64,000 nt of DNA from RGIG1681 sp045594425 (GCA_045594425.1 JAZNYK010000006.1:143894-207893); one strand, 5' to 3'; positions 43,319 to 52,872 are shown, numbered from the stretch's first letter. Notes: a model not told the origin generated them from the sequence alone. Translations and numbers: made by a program.

Positions 43319-44891
43319 AACATATTCATCCCCTGCACCAAAAATAAAAAGCAATGAAAGCATTTATGCCGTTAAAGTTAAAACTGAATCAAATTATCTT
43401 GGTGTTTTAAAAACATTAATCGTGATTGGCTTAATTGTTCTTCAAGCAGCAATATTAATTGTTTCTTACATATATTTAATGAACTTGTTTAGAACCTACA
43501 TGACATTTAGCCTTGTGTTTATTGCAATATCATGTATTCATGTTTTATCAAGTGACTATCACGGCCAAGCCAAAGCAACTTGGGTTATGTTTTTGCTTAT
43601 ATCAATGGGCTTTGGATGTCTTATTTATTTCTTTTCAGACAAAAGAGTGTTCTTTGGCAAATCGAGCAAAAAATACAACAAAATAATCAACCAAACCGAC
43701 AAACTTCAAAAACAAACAGACCTATCTTTGGTTGAAAACGAAAATGTCAGGTCAAACTGCAAATATTTGCAAAATGCCGGAAATTTTAAAACTCATCTCA
43801 ATTCAAGAACAACATATTACCCTAGCGGAACACAATTGTTTGATGAAATTTTAGAAGAGTTTGAAAAAGCAAAGAGTTTTATTTTTGTTGAATATTTCAT
43901 TGTTTCTGACGGCGTTCTTCTTAACAAATTTTTAAGAGTTTTAAAAGAAAAAGTTGCTCAAGGCGTTGAAGTTAGAATGATTTATGACGATATGGGCAGT
44001 CACGGAACTCTTTCAAGAAAAACAAAAAAAGAAATAATTAAATCTGGCATAAAGTTACACGCATTTAACAGACTTATTCCTATTTTTAATATTGGTTTAA
44101 ATTTGCGTAACCACAGAAAAATTGTTGTTATTGACGGAAAAGTTTCATTTACTGGAGGTGCTAATCTAGCAGATGAATATACCAACGAAAAACGTATGCA
44201 CGGATATTGGAAAGATTCCGGTATCAAAATTGAAGGTCCTGCAACCGACAATTTTACTATTGCATTTTTAAATGAATGGCAATTTTTAACAAATGATAAG
44301 ATAAACTATAAAGAATATCTTGGCAAAGCCAGAAGTTTGTCAGTTTCAGAAACATCCGTTCCATTTGTGAGCGGTCCAAACTATCCATATTCTATTGCTC
44401 AAAATATGTATGCAAATCAAATTTCGCACGCAAAAGAAAAACTTTATATCATGACTCCATATTTCATTCCAGATGAAACAATAACAAATCTTATCATAAA
44501 CAAAGCAAGAGCGGGCGTTGATGTAAGAATTATTTTGCCTGACATTGCTGACAAAAAATTTGTTTATATTGTTTCAAGAAACAACGCTGAAAAACTTTTA
44601 AAGCATGGTGTTAAAATCTACACCATGAAACACAGTTTTGTTCACAGCAAAGTTGTTTTAAATGAAAATAGTGCAATTGTTGGTTCAATCAACATAGACC
44701 TTCGAAGTTTCAATCAACAATTTGAAAGTGCGGTTTTAACAGACAGCAAATCAACCATGAATGCTATTGAAAAAGACTTTGAATATACATTTGCAAGATG
44801 CGAACAAATCTCTGTAAAAAACCAAAAACGCAATCGCTTGTCATATAGAATGCTTGCTGGTTTATTTAATCTTATTTCACCATTTATGTAA
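43308..44891 (+). CDS. cls: Cardiolipin synthase (PLD family)
   Basis: 527 residues from MATKTYSSPAP after GGAGG. Two or three N-terminal membrane helices, then two HKD motifs: NHRKIVVIDGKVSFTGG and HSKVVLNENSAIVGSIN. Joins phosphatidylglycerol molecules into cardiolipin. Last gene of the two-component operon, which suggests the pair regulates membrane lipid composition. Confidence 0.92.
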   Translation: MATKTYSSPAPKIKSNESIYAVKVKTESNYLGVLKTLIVIGLIVLQAAILIVSYIYLMNLFRTYMTFSLVFIAISCIHVLSSDYHGQAKATWVMFLLISMGFGCLIYFFSDKRVFFGKSSKKYNKIINQTDKLQKQTDLSLVENENVRSNCKYLQNAGNFKTHLNSRTTYYPSGTQLFDEILEEFEKAKSFIFVEYFIVSDGVLLNKFLRVLKEKVAQGVEVRMIYDDMGSHGTLSRKTKKEIIKSGIKLHAFNRLIPIFNIGLNLRNHRKIVVIDGKVSFTGGANLADEYTNEKRMHGYWKDSGIKIEGPATDNFTIAFLNEWQFLTNDKINYKEYLGKARSLSVSETSVPFVSGPNYPYSIAQNMYANQISHAKEKLYIMTPYFIPDETITNLIINKARAGVDVRIILPDIADKKFVYIVSRNNAEKLLKHGVKIYTMKHSFVHSKVVLNENSAIVGSINIDLRSFNQQFESAVLTDSKSTMNAIEKDFEYTFARCEQISVKNQKRNRLSYRMLAGLFNLISPFM

Positions 44892-44919
44892 AAACACCAC
44901 ACCATTTGTGGTGTTTTTA
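44891..44919 (+). terminator. Terminator of the two-component/cls operon
   Basis: AAAACACCACA / TGTGGTGTTTTT with T-run. Confidence 0.85.
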
Positions 44920-45039
44920 TTATGCTTTTATTTTTACAATTCTTTAACAAATTAATTACAAAAAAAATATAAAATTTTGATAATTTGGAAATACTAGTTT
45001 CGTATAATAATGTCATAAAGTTAAGGAGAACACATAACA

Positions 45040-45408
45040 ATGACAGAAAAAAATCAAAAAGAACTCGTTGAAAAAATTAGAAGCAACTATATTCAAGAAA
45101 CAAAACAAAAATCAAAATTAGACGAACTTAAAGACCTCGACAAAAAAGTTAGAAGACCAGCAACCATAGTTTCTTATGTATACGGCATTTTGGGAAGTCT
45201 TGTTCTGGGCATAGGTTTGTGTCTTGCAATGAGAGTTATTGGAAATTTGATGGCTCTTGGAATTGTTATTGGACTTGCTGGCATAGGGATTGTTTCAACA
45301 ACTCACCTGGTTTATGAAGGCATTTTAAATAAAAGACGTTCACTATATGCCGATAAAATTGTTGCAAAAAGCAACGAACTTTTAAACGAAACTGAAAGCG
45401 AAGGCTAA
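45040..45408 (+). CDS. Small two-helix membrane protein, paralog of 42391
   Basis: 122 residues with AAGGAG. Same layout as the 42391 protein: VEKIRSNYIQE, LDELKDLDKKVRRPAT, then two helices (YVYGILGSLVLGIGLCLAM; IVIGLAGIGIVSTTHLV) and a tail. Has its own upstream -10 (TATAAT at about 45004). Function unknown. Confidence 0.75.
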   Translation: MTEKNQKELVEKIRSNYIQETKQKSKLDELKDLDKKVRRPATIVSYVYGILGSLVLGIGLCLAMRVIGNLMALGIVIGLAGIGIVSTTHLVYEGILNKRRSLYADKIVAKSNELLNETESEG

Positions 45409-45441
45409 AAATAAAAAATAAAATTTAAGGAGATTAAAATC

Positions 45442-45765
45442 ATGACAGAAAAAAAAGAAAACTTTTTCAAAAAGGCATTCAGAGAAATGAAGGAAGATGC
45501 AAAAGCGCAACATGAAGTTGACAAAGCAAATTTTGAAGCCGCTAAAGCAGAAGCAAGAGCAACTTTTGAAGAAAACAGAGGTTCAAACACTTGGAAAAAA
45601 GCAAAAGCAATAGGTAAACAATCTTGGGATGACGCTCACATGACTCCATCTGAAAGACGTGAAAAAACAAGAGCAGAACAAGCAGAACAAATTGCCGCAG
45701 CAAAAGCAAGAACTGAAGAAGCCAAAGCAAGATATGCTGCTGCAAAAGTAACAAAAAAGAAATAA
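45442..45765 (+). CDS. Ala/Lys/Glu-rich coiled-coil protein
   Basis: 107 residues with AAGGAG. Highly charged, Ala-rich helix (ANFEAAKAEARATFEEN; AEQIAAAKARTEEAKARYAAAK), no membrane segment. Follows the small membrane protein by 33 nt. Probably a soluble coiled coil; function unknown. Confidence 0.7.
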   Translation: MTEKKENFFKKAFREMKEDAKAQHEVDKANFEAAKAEARATFEENRGSNTWKKAKAIGKQSWDDAHMTPSERREKTRAEQAEQIAAAKARTEEAKARYAAAKVTKKK

Positions 45766-45786
45766 ATTATTAATCAATTTTCAAAC

Positions 45787-45814
45787 AAAAACACTACCAA
45801 ATGGTAGTGTTTTT
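45787..45814. terminator. Convergent bidirectional terminator
   Basis: AAAAACACTACCA / TGGTAGTGTTTTT perfect stem. Confidence 0.85.
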
Positions 45815-45816
45815 AT

Positions 45817-47481
45817 TTATTTTTCTGTATTTTTCAATAAATTTTGTTTATCTTTGCGTTTTTTCACAAATGCATAAGTTCCAAACCCAGCAATTATTCC
45901 AACGCTTAAAAGTGAAATAACAAATGTCACATTTTGAATAGTGGTGCCTTTATAATAAACACAAACCTCACCTTCAATTCCCTGCGTGTTTATACAAATA
46001 AGTCCATTATTTGCCTTTTTTATGTCCGCATTAATTTTTTCGCCATTTTCTGCTGTTATGGTTGCAAAATAACCTTTGTAATAAATCAACGGGATATAAT
46101 AAACATTTTCACCTTCCTTGGTGCTGAATGTTATTTGAGTATCAAACTCTTTTCTTTCATAATCGCAAATTATCCCATTTTCCGTGTAAACATTTTGTTT
46201 TTCTAATTTTCTATAATCAACATCAACAGGCGTCCACTCAAGCCTTCTTGTGCTGATTGAATGGTTAATGTCTGGCTTTACATAAAAATTGAATAGACAC
46301 ATATTGTTATAATAGAACACAAACACAGCCAAACAACAAAGAATTACTTTAACCAATTTAATGCGTGTTTTTGAAATGTGTTTTATTTCAATTGCAAACG
46401 CAAGTGCAAGCATAATTGAAATTATAAAGTTTAATCTGAACGGAAATTGCAAAAATGAACAAATCTTATCTAAATATTTCCATGGAAAGAATGGTGAAAC
46501 AAACAAAATCATTACCACAGAAAATGTTAAAAATTTATCAAGCATTTTTACTTCATTGGTGTTTTCTGTTGTTTTCTTCACAAAAAATCTTAACGCAAAA
46601 ACAACTATAATAATTATCCCAACACCATAAGGGCTTGTGAATCCCAACATTTCAAAGGCATCTTGCGTAGCGTTTGAAGGAATCGCCCAAGGTATGCTTA
46701 TTTCATATACATCTGAAAAATACATTTCAACAAAACTGCAAAGTGAGTATAACCCCACCAAAACAAATGCACCAACAGCCAAAAGTGACTTGCACCAAAA
46801 CTTTTTGTCTTTAAAAAGTTTTTTGCTATTGCACAAAACAATCAAAACAAGTGTTATTGTTGCAACTATCAAGGTTGTCATGTGAGATAAAAGCATCCCT
46901 AAAAAAGCAACTGAATAAAGCCATGGCTTTGAATAATCTTCATGAAGCATATTAAACACACCAATAAGCATTATGATAAAAAATATAATTGCAACACACT
47001 CACCAAGTGCAGAACGCCTGAAAACATCCACAAACATATATTGTGAAAGCACAAACACTGTTGCGGAAACAACTGCTAGAGATTTATTTTTCAAATATTT
47101 GTTTGCTAAAAAATACATCGAAATAAAAAGTGAAAAGTAAACAACATAACAATAAATCCAAAAAGAACTTTTTAAAGAAAACCCTATAATTCTGAGTATT
47201 GCAGGAAAAATAAGAAAAAAGTCTCCATAAAAAATTGAACTAAAATAGCCACCACCATAATACCAGTCGCTATAATATTTTATTGGAAACTGTCCTGCAC
47301 GCATGGCGTTTGCAACACCCTCAATTCTTGCGGAATGAAAATATAAATCATCCGCTTCAACATTTCCGCCTGTCACAACGAGCGTTAACGTTGCAAGAAA
47401 TAAAAGTAAAACGCAACAAAAAAGCATCGTTAAAAACGATTTATTTTCTTTTATCCTTCTTATAAAATTCTCTTTTATCAT
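45817..47481 (-). CDS. Polytopic membrane protein, GT-C/YfhO-like
   Basis: 554 residues with about 11 membrane helices. Near the N-terminus ADDLYFHSARIEGVANAM and PIKYYSDWYYGGGYFSSIFYG resemble the first loop of GT-C-type glycosyltransferases (acidic DD after helix 1). The C-terminal 130 residues form an extracellular beta-type domain followed by one last helix. Likely envelope polysaccharide or lipid glycosylation. 6 nt after the Nudix gene. Confidence 0.65.
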   Translation of the reverse strand: MIKENFIRRIKENKSFLTMLFCCVLLLFLATLTLVVTGGNVEADDLYFHSARIEGVANAMRAGQFPIKYYSDWYYGGGYFSSIFYGDFFLIFPAILRIIGFSLKSSFWIYCYVVYFSLFISMYFLANKYLKNKSLAVVSATVFVLSQYMFVDVFRRSALGECVAIIFFIIMLIGVFNMLHEDYSKPWLYSVAFLGMLLSHMTTLIVATITLVLIVLCNSKKLFKDKKFWCKSLLAVGAFVLVGLYSLCSFVEMYFSDVYEISIPWAIPSNATQDAFEMLGFTSPYGVGIIIIVVFALRFFVKKTTENTNEVKMLDKFLTFSVVMILFVSPFFPWKYLDKICSFLQFPFRLNFIISIMLALAFAIEIKHISKTRIKLVKVILCCLAVFVFYYNNMCLFNFYVKPDINHSISTRRLEWTPVDVDYRKLEKQNVYTENGIICDYERKEFDTQITFSTKEGENVYYIPLIYYKGYFATITAENGEKINADIKKANNGLICINTQGIEGEVCVYYKGTTIQNVTFVISLLSVGIIAGFGTYAFVKKRKDKQNLLKNTEK

Positions 47482-47487
47482 AGTTTA

Positions 47488-47994
47488 TTAAGCCTTTACT
47501 TGTTTTTCTAGATACCTATAATATCTTTTAAAAAATGCACCTTGATTAGAATCAAAAGTTCCATCTTCAATTTGTTTTTTTATAACATTTTTGTCAAACC
47601 AAGCCACATCTGCAACTTCGTCTTCTTGCAAAACACATTTAGAAATATCAACATCTTTTTTCAAATAATAAAACCTAAAACAATCATGTCCATCACAACC
47701 ACTATCAAAAAGCAATAGTTCATCACCAGAAATGTCAATCCCAATTTCTTCCATAACTTCAGTTGCCATGCCTTGTTCTGGAGTTTCCCCTGCTTTTGGA
47801 TGTCCTCCAGTTATTGCCCAATATCCACCCTTATTTTTAGAACGTCTTTGAAGCAAAAACTCACCCTTGCTGTTTTCAATCAAAATTCCAACAACCATCG
47901 GATGACATCCCTCTGGAACAGGGTCACCTTTATAATATGTTCTTCCAGTCAACTGACTATTAATATCATATAAATCTCTTAATTCTCTTTCCAT
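47488..47994 (-). CDS. Nudix hydrolase
   Basis: 168 residues. Nudix box GGHPKAGETPEQ...TEVMEEIGI, in which the usual Arg of the REUxEE core is Thr; the metal-binding Glu residues are kept. Isopentenyl-diphosphate isomerase-like and general NTP-cleaning roles are possible. No Shine-Dalgarno: the start lies 7 nt after a TATAAT box, so the mRNA is predicted leaderless. Followed by the GT-C-like gene. Confidence 0.85.
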   Translation of the reverse strand: MERELRDLYDINSQLTGRTYYKGDPVPEGCHPMVVGILIENSKGEFLLQRRSKNKGGYWAITGGHPKAGETPEQGMATEVMEEIGIDISGDELLLFDSGCDGHDCFRFYYLKKDVDISKCVLQEDEVADVAWFDKNVIKKQIEDGTFDSNQGAFFKRYYRYLEKQVKA

Positions 47995-48000
47995 ATTTCA

Positions 48001-48030
48001 ATTATAAATTCAAAGCGTAAAAAAACGCAA
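48001..48030 (-). promoter_or_regulatory. Promoter predicting a leaderless Nudix mRNA
   Basis: Minus strand TTGCGT, 18-nt spacer, TATAAT ending at 48001; the ATG starts at 47994. Confidence 0.65.
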
Positions 48031-48067
48031 TTGTTTTAACTATTTTAAATATATAGCATATAATTAA

Positions 48068-48121
48068 TTGACAGTTGAATAGTTATTCAATTATAATGCT
48101 TTTAGTTGAATAATTATTCAA
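48068..48121 (+). promoter_or_regulatory. ArsR-operated promoter with two palindromic operators
   Basis: TTGACA (48068), 18-nt spacer, TATAAT (48092). Operator 1 TTGAATAGTTATTCAA (48075-48090) fills the spacer; operator 2 TTGAATAATTATTCAA (48106-48121) covers the start region. They are 31 bp apart, on the same helix face. Fits repression by the adjacent ArsR/SmtB-type protein and release by metal. Confidence 0.85.
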
Positions 48122-48134
48122 TTAAGGAGAATCT

Positions 48135-48512
48135 ATGGGAAAATCAGAACTTGTTTGCGACTGCGAAACAATACATCATGATATTGTTGAAGATGTAAAA
48201 AATCACATTTTGCCAGATGACACACTGCTTTTAATCACAAATTTTTACAAAGCATTTTCAGATAACACAAGAATAAAAATAATCAATGCACTTGACCATC
48301 ATGAAATGTGTGTTTGTGATATTGCTGTGCTTTTAAACATGACAAAATCTGCGGTTTCACATCAACTTAAATATTTAAGAAAACTCAATATAATAAAACC
48401 ACGAAAAGTTGGAAAAATTGTTTTTTATAGTTTGGCAGATGACCATGTAAAAACATTATTTGAAATCTGTCATGAACACATCAAGGAGGAACAGAATGAA
48501 CAAAACAGTTAA
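48135..48512 (+). CDS. ArsR/SmtB-family metal-sensing repressor (CadC-like)
   Basis: 125 residues with AAGGAG. N-terminal ELVCDCETIHH is a CadC-like Cys/His site; winged helix MCVCDIAVLLNMTKSAVSHQLKYLRK; C-terminal DDHVKTLFEICHEHIKEE resembles the alpha-5 zinc site. Likely represses its own operon until Cd, Zn or Pb binds. Overlaps the ATPase gene by 17 nt. Confidence 0.9.
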   Translation: MGKSELVCDCETIHHDIVEDVKNHILPDDTLLLITNFYKAFSDNTRIKIINALDHHEMCVCDIAVLLNMTKSAVSHQLKYLRKLNIIKPRKVGKIVFYSLADDHVKTLFEICHEHIKEEQNEQNS

Positions 48513-50595
48513 AATCGAAGGTTTGCATTGTCCAAACTGTGCCAGAAATTTACAAAACGAACTAAACAAAATTAATGGTGTTGAAAATGTTAAGATTGAT
48601 GTTGTTAAAGCAACACTTTATTTTGAAAGCAAAAACATAGACACCGCGCTTTCACAAATTGTTTCACTAACAAAAAAACTTGAACCAAATGTTCAAATTA
48701 TTTATGAAAATTCCGCAAAAAAATCTAACGCAAAACTATGGACTGACATTTCTATTCTTGCTATAGGAATCGCTCTTGCTGTTATTTGCGTTGCAGTAAC
48801 CTTCCTTCCACCGGTTGCATTTTGGATTATGTTTGTTTCATCCGCACTTCTTTTAGGATATCAAACCTACTACAAAGCAATTAGGCTTTTGTTTAAAGGC
48901 GTGATTAACGAAAATCTTTTGCTAACAATTTCGGTTGTTGGTGCCGCAATACTTGGCGAATATATGGAATCATTAATGGTTATCGCACTTTATTCTATTG
49001 GAAAAATATTTGAAGGCTTGGCGGTTTCAAAATCAAGAAAATCTATTGAAAAATTAACAAACCTTCAACCAGAATATGCCATTTTGTTAAAAGATGGAAA
49101 AGAAAAACGTGTTTCACCAAAAGATGTTAAAGTTGGTGAAATAATTATTGTTAAACCAGGTGAAAGAGTTCCTATTGACGGCAAAATAATTTCTGGAACT
49201 GCAACTCTTGATATGCAAAGTTTAACTGGCGAAAGTTTGCCTGTTTCAGCCCAAGAAAATCAAGATGTTATGTCAGGTTCAATTGTTTTGGATGGAGTGC
49301 TTCAAATTGAAACTACAAGTGAATATGCTTCAAGCACTGTAAGCCGAATCATGAACCTTATTGAACACGCTTCTGAAAAAAAATCTAAAACCGAAACACT
49401 TATTTCAAAAATCACAAGATGGTATACTCTTGGTGTAATTATTTGTGCTGTTGCCGTTTGGGGAATTGTTTGGGCAATAACATCTAACCTTGACACCGCC
49501 ATTTATCGTGGACTTATTTTCTTGGTTGTTTCTTGCCCATGTGCATTTGCAATATCAGTGCCACTTGCCTATTTTTCAGGAATCGGCAACGCGTCAAGAC
49601 ATGGCATTTTAATCAAAGGTTCAAACTATTTAGACGCCTGTGCAAAACTAAATCTTGTTGCATTTGACAAAACTGGAACATTAACAACTGGAAAGTTTAT
49701 AATTGAAAAAGTTGAATCTCTCAAAAAAGAATTATCTGAAGAAGATATCGTTTACACCGCAAGCCTTGGAGAACAAAACTCTTTACATCCACTTGCAAAA
49801 TCAATCGTTGCACACTGCACTAAAGAACTTGTTTCGGTTAAAAACTTTAAAGAAGTTGCTGGCGAAGGCGTATATTTTACGCATAACAAAAACAAATATT
49901 TTGTTGGAAGAAAATCAAAAGACACAAAAGCAACTGTTGTTGAAGTTTTCGAAAATAATGAAAAAATTGGAATAATTCACCTTGCAGACCAAATTAAAGA
50001 CACTTCAAAACACGCAATTGGAACCTTGTCAAAAATGAACATTCAATCTGTTCTTTTGTCTGGTGACAACGCCGAAACTGTTAAAAAAGTTGTCGATGAA
50101 ATTGGAATAACAACAGGACTAAGCAACCTTCTTCCAGAAGACAAATTTAACTGGATAAAAAATCAAAAAGAAAACTCAAAAAACACAATTGGTTATGTTG
50201 GCGATGGAATAAACGACTCACCATCACTCATGCTTGCAGACGTGGGCATCAGCATGGGCATCAACGGAAGCCCTGCTAGCATTGAAGCATCTGATGTGGT
50301 GCTTGTTGACGACAATCCTGCAAAAGTTGCAACTGCCATAAAAATTTCAAAATACACAGGCAAGATTGTTTGGCAAAACATAATTTTTTCCGCATTAATA
50401 AAATTCACATTTTTGGCTCTTGGTTCTTTTGGAATCACTGGTATGTTATCTGCAGTTTTTGCCGATGTTGGCGTAACAGTTCTTGCTATTTTAAACAGTA
50501 TGCGCGCTCTTGCTTACTCGCCAACAAAATCAAAGTGTTGCTGCTTGCAGGAACATCACAATCAACACACTCACAAACATAATCACGAGCATTAA
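48496..50595 (+). CDS. cadA: Cd/Zn/Pb-type P1B ATPase
   Basis: 699 residues from MNKTVKIEGLHCPNC; the longer frame is not used because AAGGAGG precedes this ATG. HMA domain GLHCPNCARN, phosphatase TGESLPV, membrane VVSCPCAFAIS (CPC), DKTGTLTTG phospho-Asp, GDGINDSPSL. The tail ends CCCLQEHHNQHTHKHNHEH, a Cys/His metal-binding end. Exports divalent soft metals across the membrane under the ArsR-type repressor. Confidence 0.93.
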   Translation: MNKTVKIEGLHCPNCARNLQNELNKINGVENVKIDVVKATLYFESKNIDTALSQIVSLTKKLEPNVQIIYENSAKKSNAKLWTDISILAIGIALAVICVAVTFLPPVAFWIMFVSSALLLGYQTYYKAIRLLFKGVINENLLLTISVVGAAILGEYMESLMVIALYSIGKIFEGLAVSKSRKSIEKLTNLQPEYAILLKDGKEKRVSPKDVKVGEIIIVKPGERVPIDGKIISGTATLDMQSLTGESLPVSAQENQDVMSGSIVLDGVLQIETTSEYASSTVSRIMNLIEHASEKKSKTETLISKITRWYTLGVIICAVAVWGIVWAITSNLDTAIYRGLIFLVVSCPCAFAISVPLAYFSGIGNASRHGILIKGSNYLDACAKLNLVAFDKTGTLTTGKFIIEKVESLKKELSEEDIVYTASLGEQNSLHPLAKSIVAHCTKELVSVKNFKEVAGEGVYFTHNKNKYFVGRKSKDTKATVVEVFENNEKIGIIHLADQIKDTSKHAIGTLSKMNIQSVLLSGDNAETVKKVVDEIGITTGLSNLLPEDKFNWIKNQKENSKNTIGYVGDGINDSPSLMLADVGISMGINGSPASIEASDVVLVDDNPAKVATAIKISKYTGKIVWQNIIFSALIKFTFLALGSFGITGMLSAVFADVGVTVLAILNSMRALAYSPTKSKCCCLQEHHNQHTHKHNHEH

Positions 50596-50625
50596 TAAAA
50601 TTTATTTGCATAAAAGGAGCAAATC

Positions 50626-51135
50626 ATGGAAATCAGACTTGCAGAAAACAAAGACCTTCCAGAACTTAAAGTCATATTTTCACAAATTGTTGAAAATATG
50701 AACAAAAACAACATAAAAATCTGGAACAAATATTATCCTTTTGAAGAATTTGAATCCGACATAAAAAACAAAAATCTTTATGTTTTGATTGAGCAAAATG
50801 AAATTGTTGCCGTTTTTGGTTTATTTGAAACCACTGGAGGCATGGATAATTTTGAATGGCAAAAACCTTCAGCAAAAGCGTTATATCTTGCACGTGTTGG
50901 TGTTAACACAAAACACCTTCGCAAGGGATATGGAAAATTAAGTTTAACAAATGCAAAACAAATATCAAAACAAAAAGGCTGTGACTATTTAAGACTTATG
51001 GTTGCAGATATCAACACTCCAGCCGTTTCACTATACAAACAAAATGGTTTCACTCAAGTTGCTGGCAAATACATTGAATATTCACCAACCTTAAATGCAA
51101 ACATCACAGAGTTTGGATATGAAATTAAATTATAA
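50626..51135 (+). CDS. GNAT N-acetyltransferase
   Basis: 169 residues with AAAGGAG. VGVNTKHLRKGYGKLSLTNAKQIS and LYKQNGF are GNAT hallmarks. 30 nt after the metal ATPase, with no terminator between, so probably co-transcribed. Target unknown. Confidence 0.85.
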   Translation: MEIRLAENKDLPELKVIFSQIVENMNKNNIKIWNKYYPFEEFESDIKNKNLYVLIEQNEIVAVFGLFETTGGMDNFEWQKPSAKALYLARVGVNTKHLRKGYGKLSLTNAKQISKQKGCDYLRLMVADINTPAVSLYKQNGFTQVAGKYIEYSPTLNANITEFGYEIKL

Positions 51136-51138
51136 ACA

Positions 51139-51166
51139 AAAACCACAACAATTTGTTGTGGTTTTA
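51139..51166. terminator. Convergent bidirectional terminator
   Basis: AAAACCACAACAA / TTTGTTGTGGTTTT stem. Confidence 0.8.
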
Positions 51167-51172
51167 TTATTC

Positions 51173-51586
51173 TTATTTATCATTATTTTCTGCATCAATA
51201 ACAGATTTTCTTTTGTTTTCAACCTGTTTAAACCAATAGCGTATGCCACGCCCTGCAAAAGGTTCATCATTATATCTCGGAATAATATGCAAATGTGCAT
51301 GAGCAACTTCTTGACCACCAGCCTTTCCAACATTCCAGCCAAGATTATAGCCGTCTGGAGCATACTTTTTGTCTAAATAATTTTTTATTTCAGTCATAAG
51401 CAATTTTGTATCCGCCCACTCTTTGTCTGAAAGTTCAAAAGGCGAACCAACTTGTGATTTTGGAATAATCACATAAGACCCAATCAATGTGTTATTTTTA
51501 AGATTATTTGACCTAACACCCATCATTGTTTCATTTTCAAACACAGGGTCATCTGTTTCTTCAATAATGATTTCTTGCTTTATCAT
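51173..51586 (-). CDS. HIT-family hydrolase
   Basis: 137 residues from MIKQEIIIEE after GGAGG. HAHLHIIPR is the HIT triad, with PKSQVGSPFEL and NVGKAGGQEVAHAH around it. Cleaves nucleotide-linked phosphoramidates or dinucleoside polyphosphates; exact substrate unknown. The frame extends to 51634 without a better start. Confidence 0.9.
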   Translation of the reverse strand: MIKQEIIIEETDDPVFENETMMGVRSNNLKNNTLIGSYVIIPKSQVGSPFELSDKEWADTKLLMTEIKNYLDKKYAPDGYNLGWNVGKAGGQEVAHAHLHIIPRYNDEPFAGRGIRYWFKQVENKRKSVIDAENNDK

Positions 51587-51766
51587 AAAACACCTCCAGC
51601 AACTATTAACAAAATCATGATACATCAAAAACAAAACTCAAGTCAATGAAACAACTCTAACCATATTTTTGAAAAATGCAAAAATTTTCAGAACATTTAC
51701 CCCAGTTGTTTGCTGAGTAATTAAATTTTATGATAATATGTTTCTATTATTGCAGACGAGGTAAAT

Positions 51767-52474
51767 ATGAAAATAACAACCATCTTATTTGATTTAGACG
51801 GAACATTGCTTCCAATGAACTATGACGCATTCACAAAACTATACTTTGGTTCCCTTGCAAAAAAACTTGCACCACATGGCTATGAACCAAACAAATTAAT
51901 CAAATCTATTTGGTCAGGAACAAAAGCAATGGTTTTAAATGATGGTCAAAAAACAAATGAAGAAATTTTTTGGGATAAATTTACATCAATATATGGCGAA
52001 CAATCTATGCAAGATATGCCTTATTTTGAAGAGTTTTATCAAACAGATTTTGACAATACAAAACAAGCCTGCAGTTTCAATTCACAAGTTCCAAAACTCA
52101 TAAAATATTTAAAATTGAAAGGATTTAAACTTGCACTTGCAACCAACCCACTCTTTCCTTCAATTGCAACTCAAAAACGAACAAGATGGGCTGGGCTTGA
52201 GCCAGATGACTTTGCGTTTATAACAACTTATGAAAATTCAAATCATTGTAAACCTAATCTTGAATATTACAAAGACATCACAACCATTCTTGGTGTTGAA
52301 CCTTCTGAATGTTTGATGGTTGGAAATGATGTTAGTGAAGACATGGTTGCCGAAAGCCTTGGCATGAAAGTTTTTCTTTTAACAGATTGTCTTTTAAATA
52401 AGGACGAAAAAGACATTTCAAAATATCCTCAAGGTTCTTTTAATGACCTTGTTGATTATATTTCAAACCTATAA
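51767..52474 (+). CDS. HAD-superfamily hydrolase
   Basis: 235 residues with GAGGT. LFDLDGTLLPM (nucleophile Asp), LALATNP (motif II), KPNLEYYKDI (motif III Lys) and MVGNDVSEDM (motif IV). Phosphatase; the alpha-helical cap suggests a small substrate such as a sugar phosphate. Monocistronic. Confidence 0.9.
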   Translation: MKITTILFDLDGTLLPMNYDAFTKLYFGSLAKKLAPHGYEPNKLIKSIWSGTKAMVLNDGQKTNEEIFWDKFTSIYGEQSMQDMPYFEEFYQTDFDNTKQACSFNSQVPKLIKYLKLKGFKLALATNPLFPSIATQKRTRWAGLEPDDFAFITTYENSNHCKPNLEYYKDITTILGVEPSECLMVGNDVSEDMVAESLGMKVFLLTDCLLNKDEKDISKYPQGSFNDLVDYISNL

Positions 52475-52496
52475 AAAGCCTAAAAACAGGCTTTTT
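52473..52496 (+). terminator. HAD gene terminator
   Basis: AAAAAGCCT / AGGCTTTTT hairpin with T-run, starting at the stop codon. Confidence 0.85.
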
Positions 52497-52722
52497 ATTT
52501 TGTGAAAATTTAAACTAATTATGTCTATTTTTGTAGAAATTCATACTTTTGAATATTTAAACTTATTTAAAAATACTTAAACACAGTTTTTTGCATAAAA
52601 ACAAATTTTTGAATATTTTGTTGTAGTTTTCAATACCAAAACGTATTTATTGTTTTTTTTCAACAACTTTTATATTTCATCCAAAACAAATAAAAAAATT
52701 TAAAATTATTTTAATAAATTTA
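52497..52722. other. AT-rich gap before the tRNA genes
   Basis: About 225 bp, over 75% A+T, with TTTTGAATATTT repeated near 52551 and 52605. No ORF or structure I can support. Confidence 0.5.
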
Positions 52723-52751
52723 TTGACAAACCCAAACTGGTTTGCTATTAT
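52723..52751 (+). promoter_or_regulatory. tRNA promoter
   Basis: TTGACA, 17-nt spacer, TATTAT, 41 nt before the tRNA-Ala. A near-consensus stable-RNA promoter. Confidence 0.8.
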
Positions 52752-52792
52752 ATAAGAGCATTTTGTGAAATGCGTCTATAATATAACTATAT

Positions 52793-52869
52793 GGGGGTAT
52801 AGCTCAGCTGGCTAGAGCGCCTGCCTTGCAAGCAGGAGGTCATCGGTTCGATTCCGATTATCTCCACCA
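52793..52869 (+). tRNA. tRNA-Ala (TGC)
   Basis: Full cloverleaf with encoded CCA. Anticodon stem CCTGC-CTTGCAA-GCAGG gives anticodon TGC; D-arm AGCTC...GAGC; T-arm ATCGG-TTCGATT-CCGAT. 77 nt. Confidence 0.95.
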
Positions 52870-52872
52870 TAT

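Noticed and set aside
45542..45777. Minus-strand Leu/Phe/Cys-rich frames over the coiled-coil gene
   Set aside because: Complement of an Ala/Lys/Glu-rich coding region; no ribosome site.
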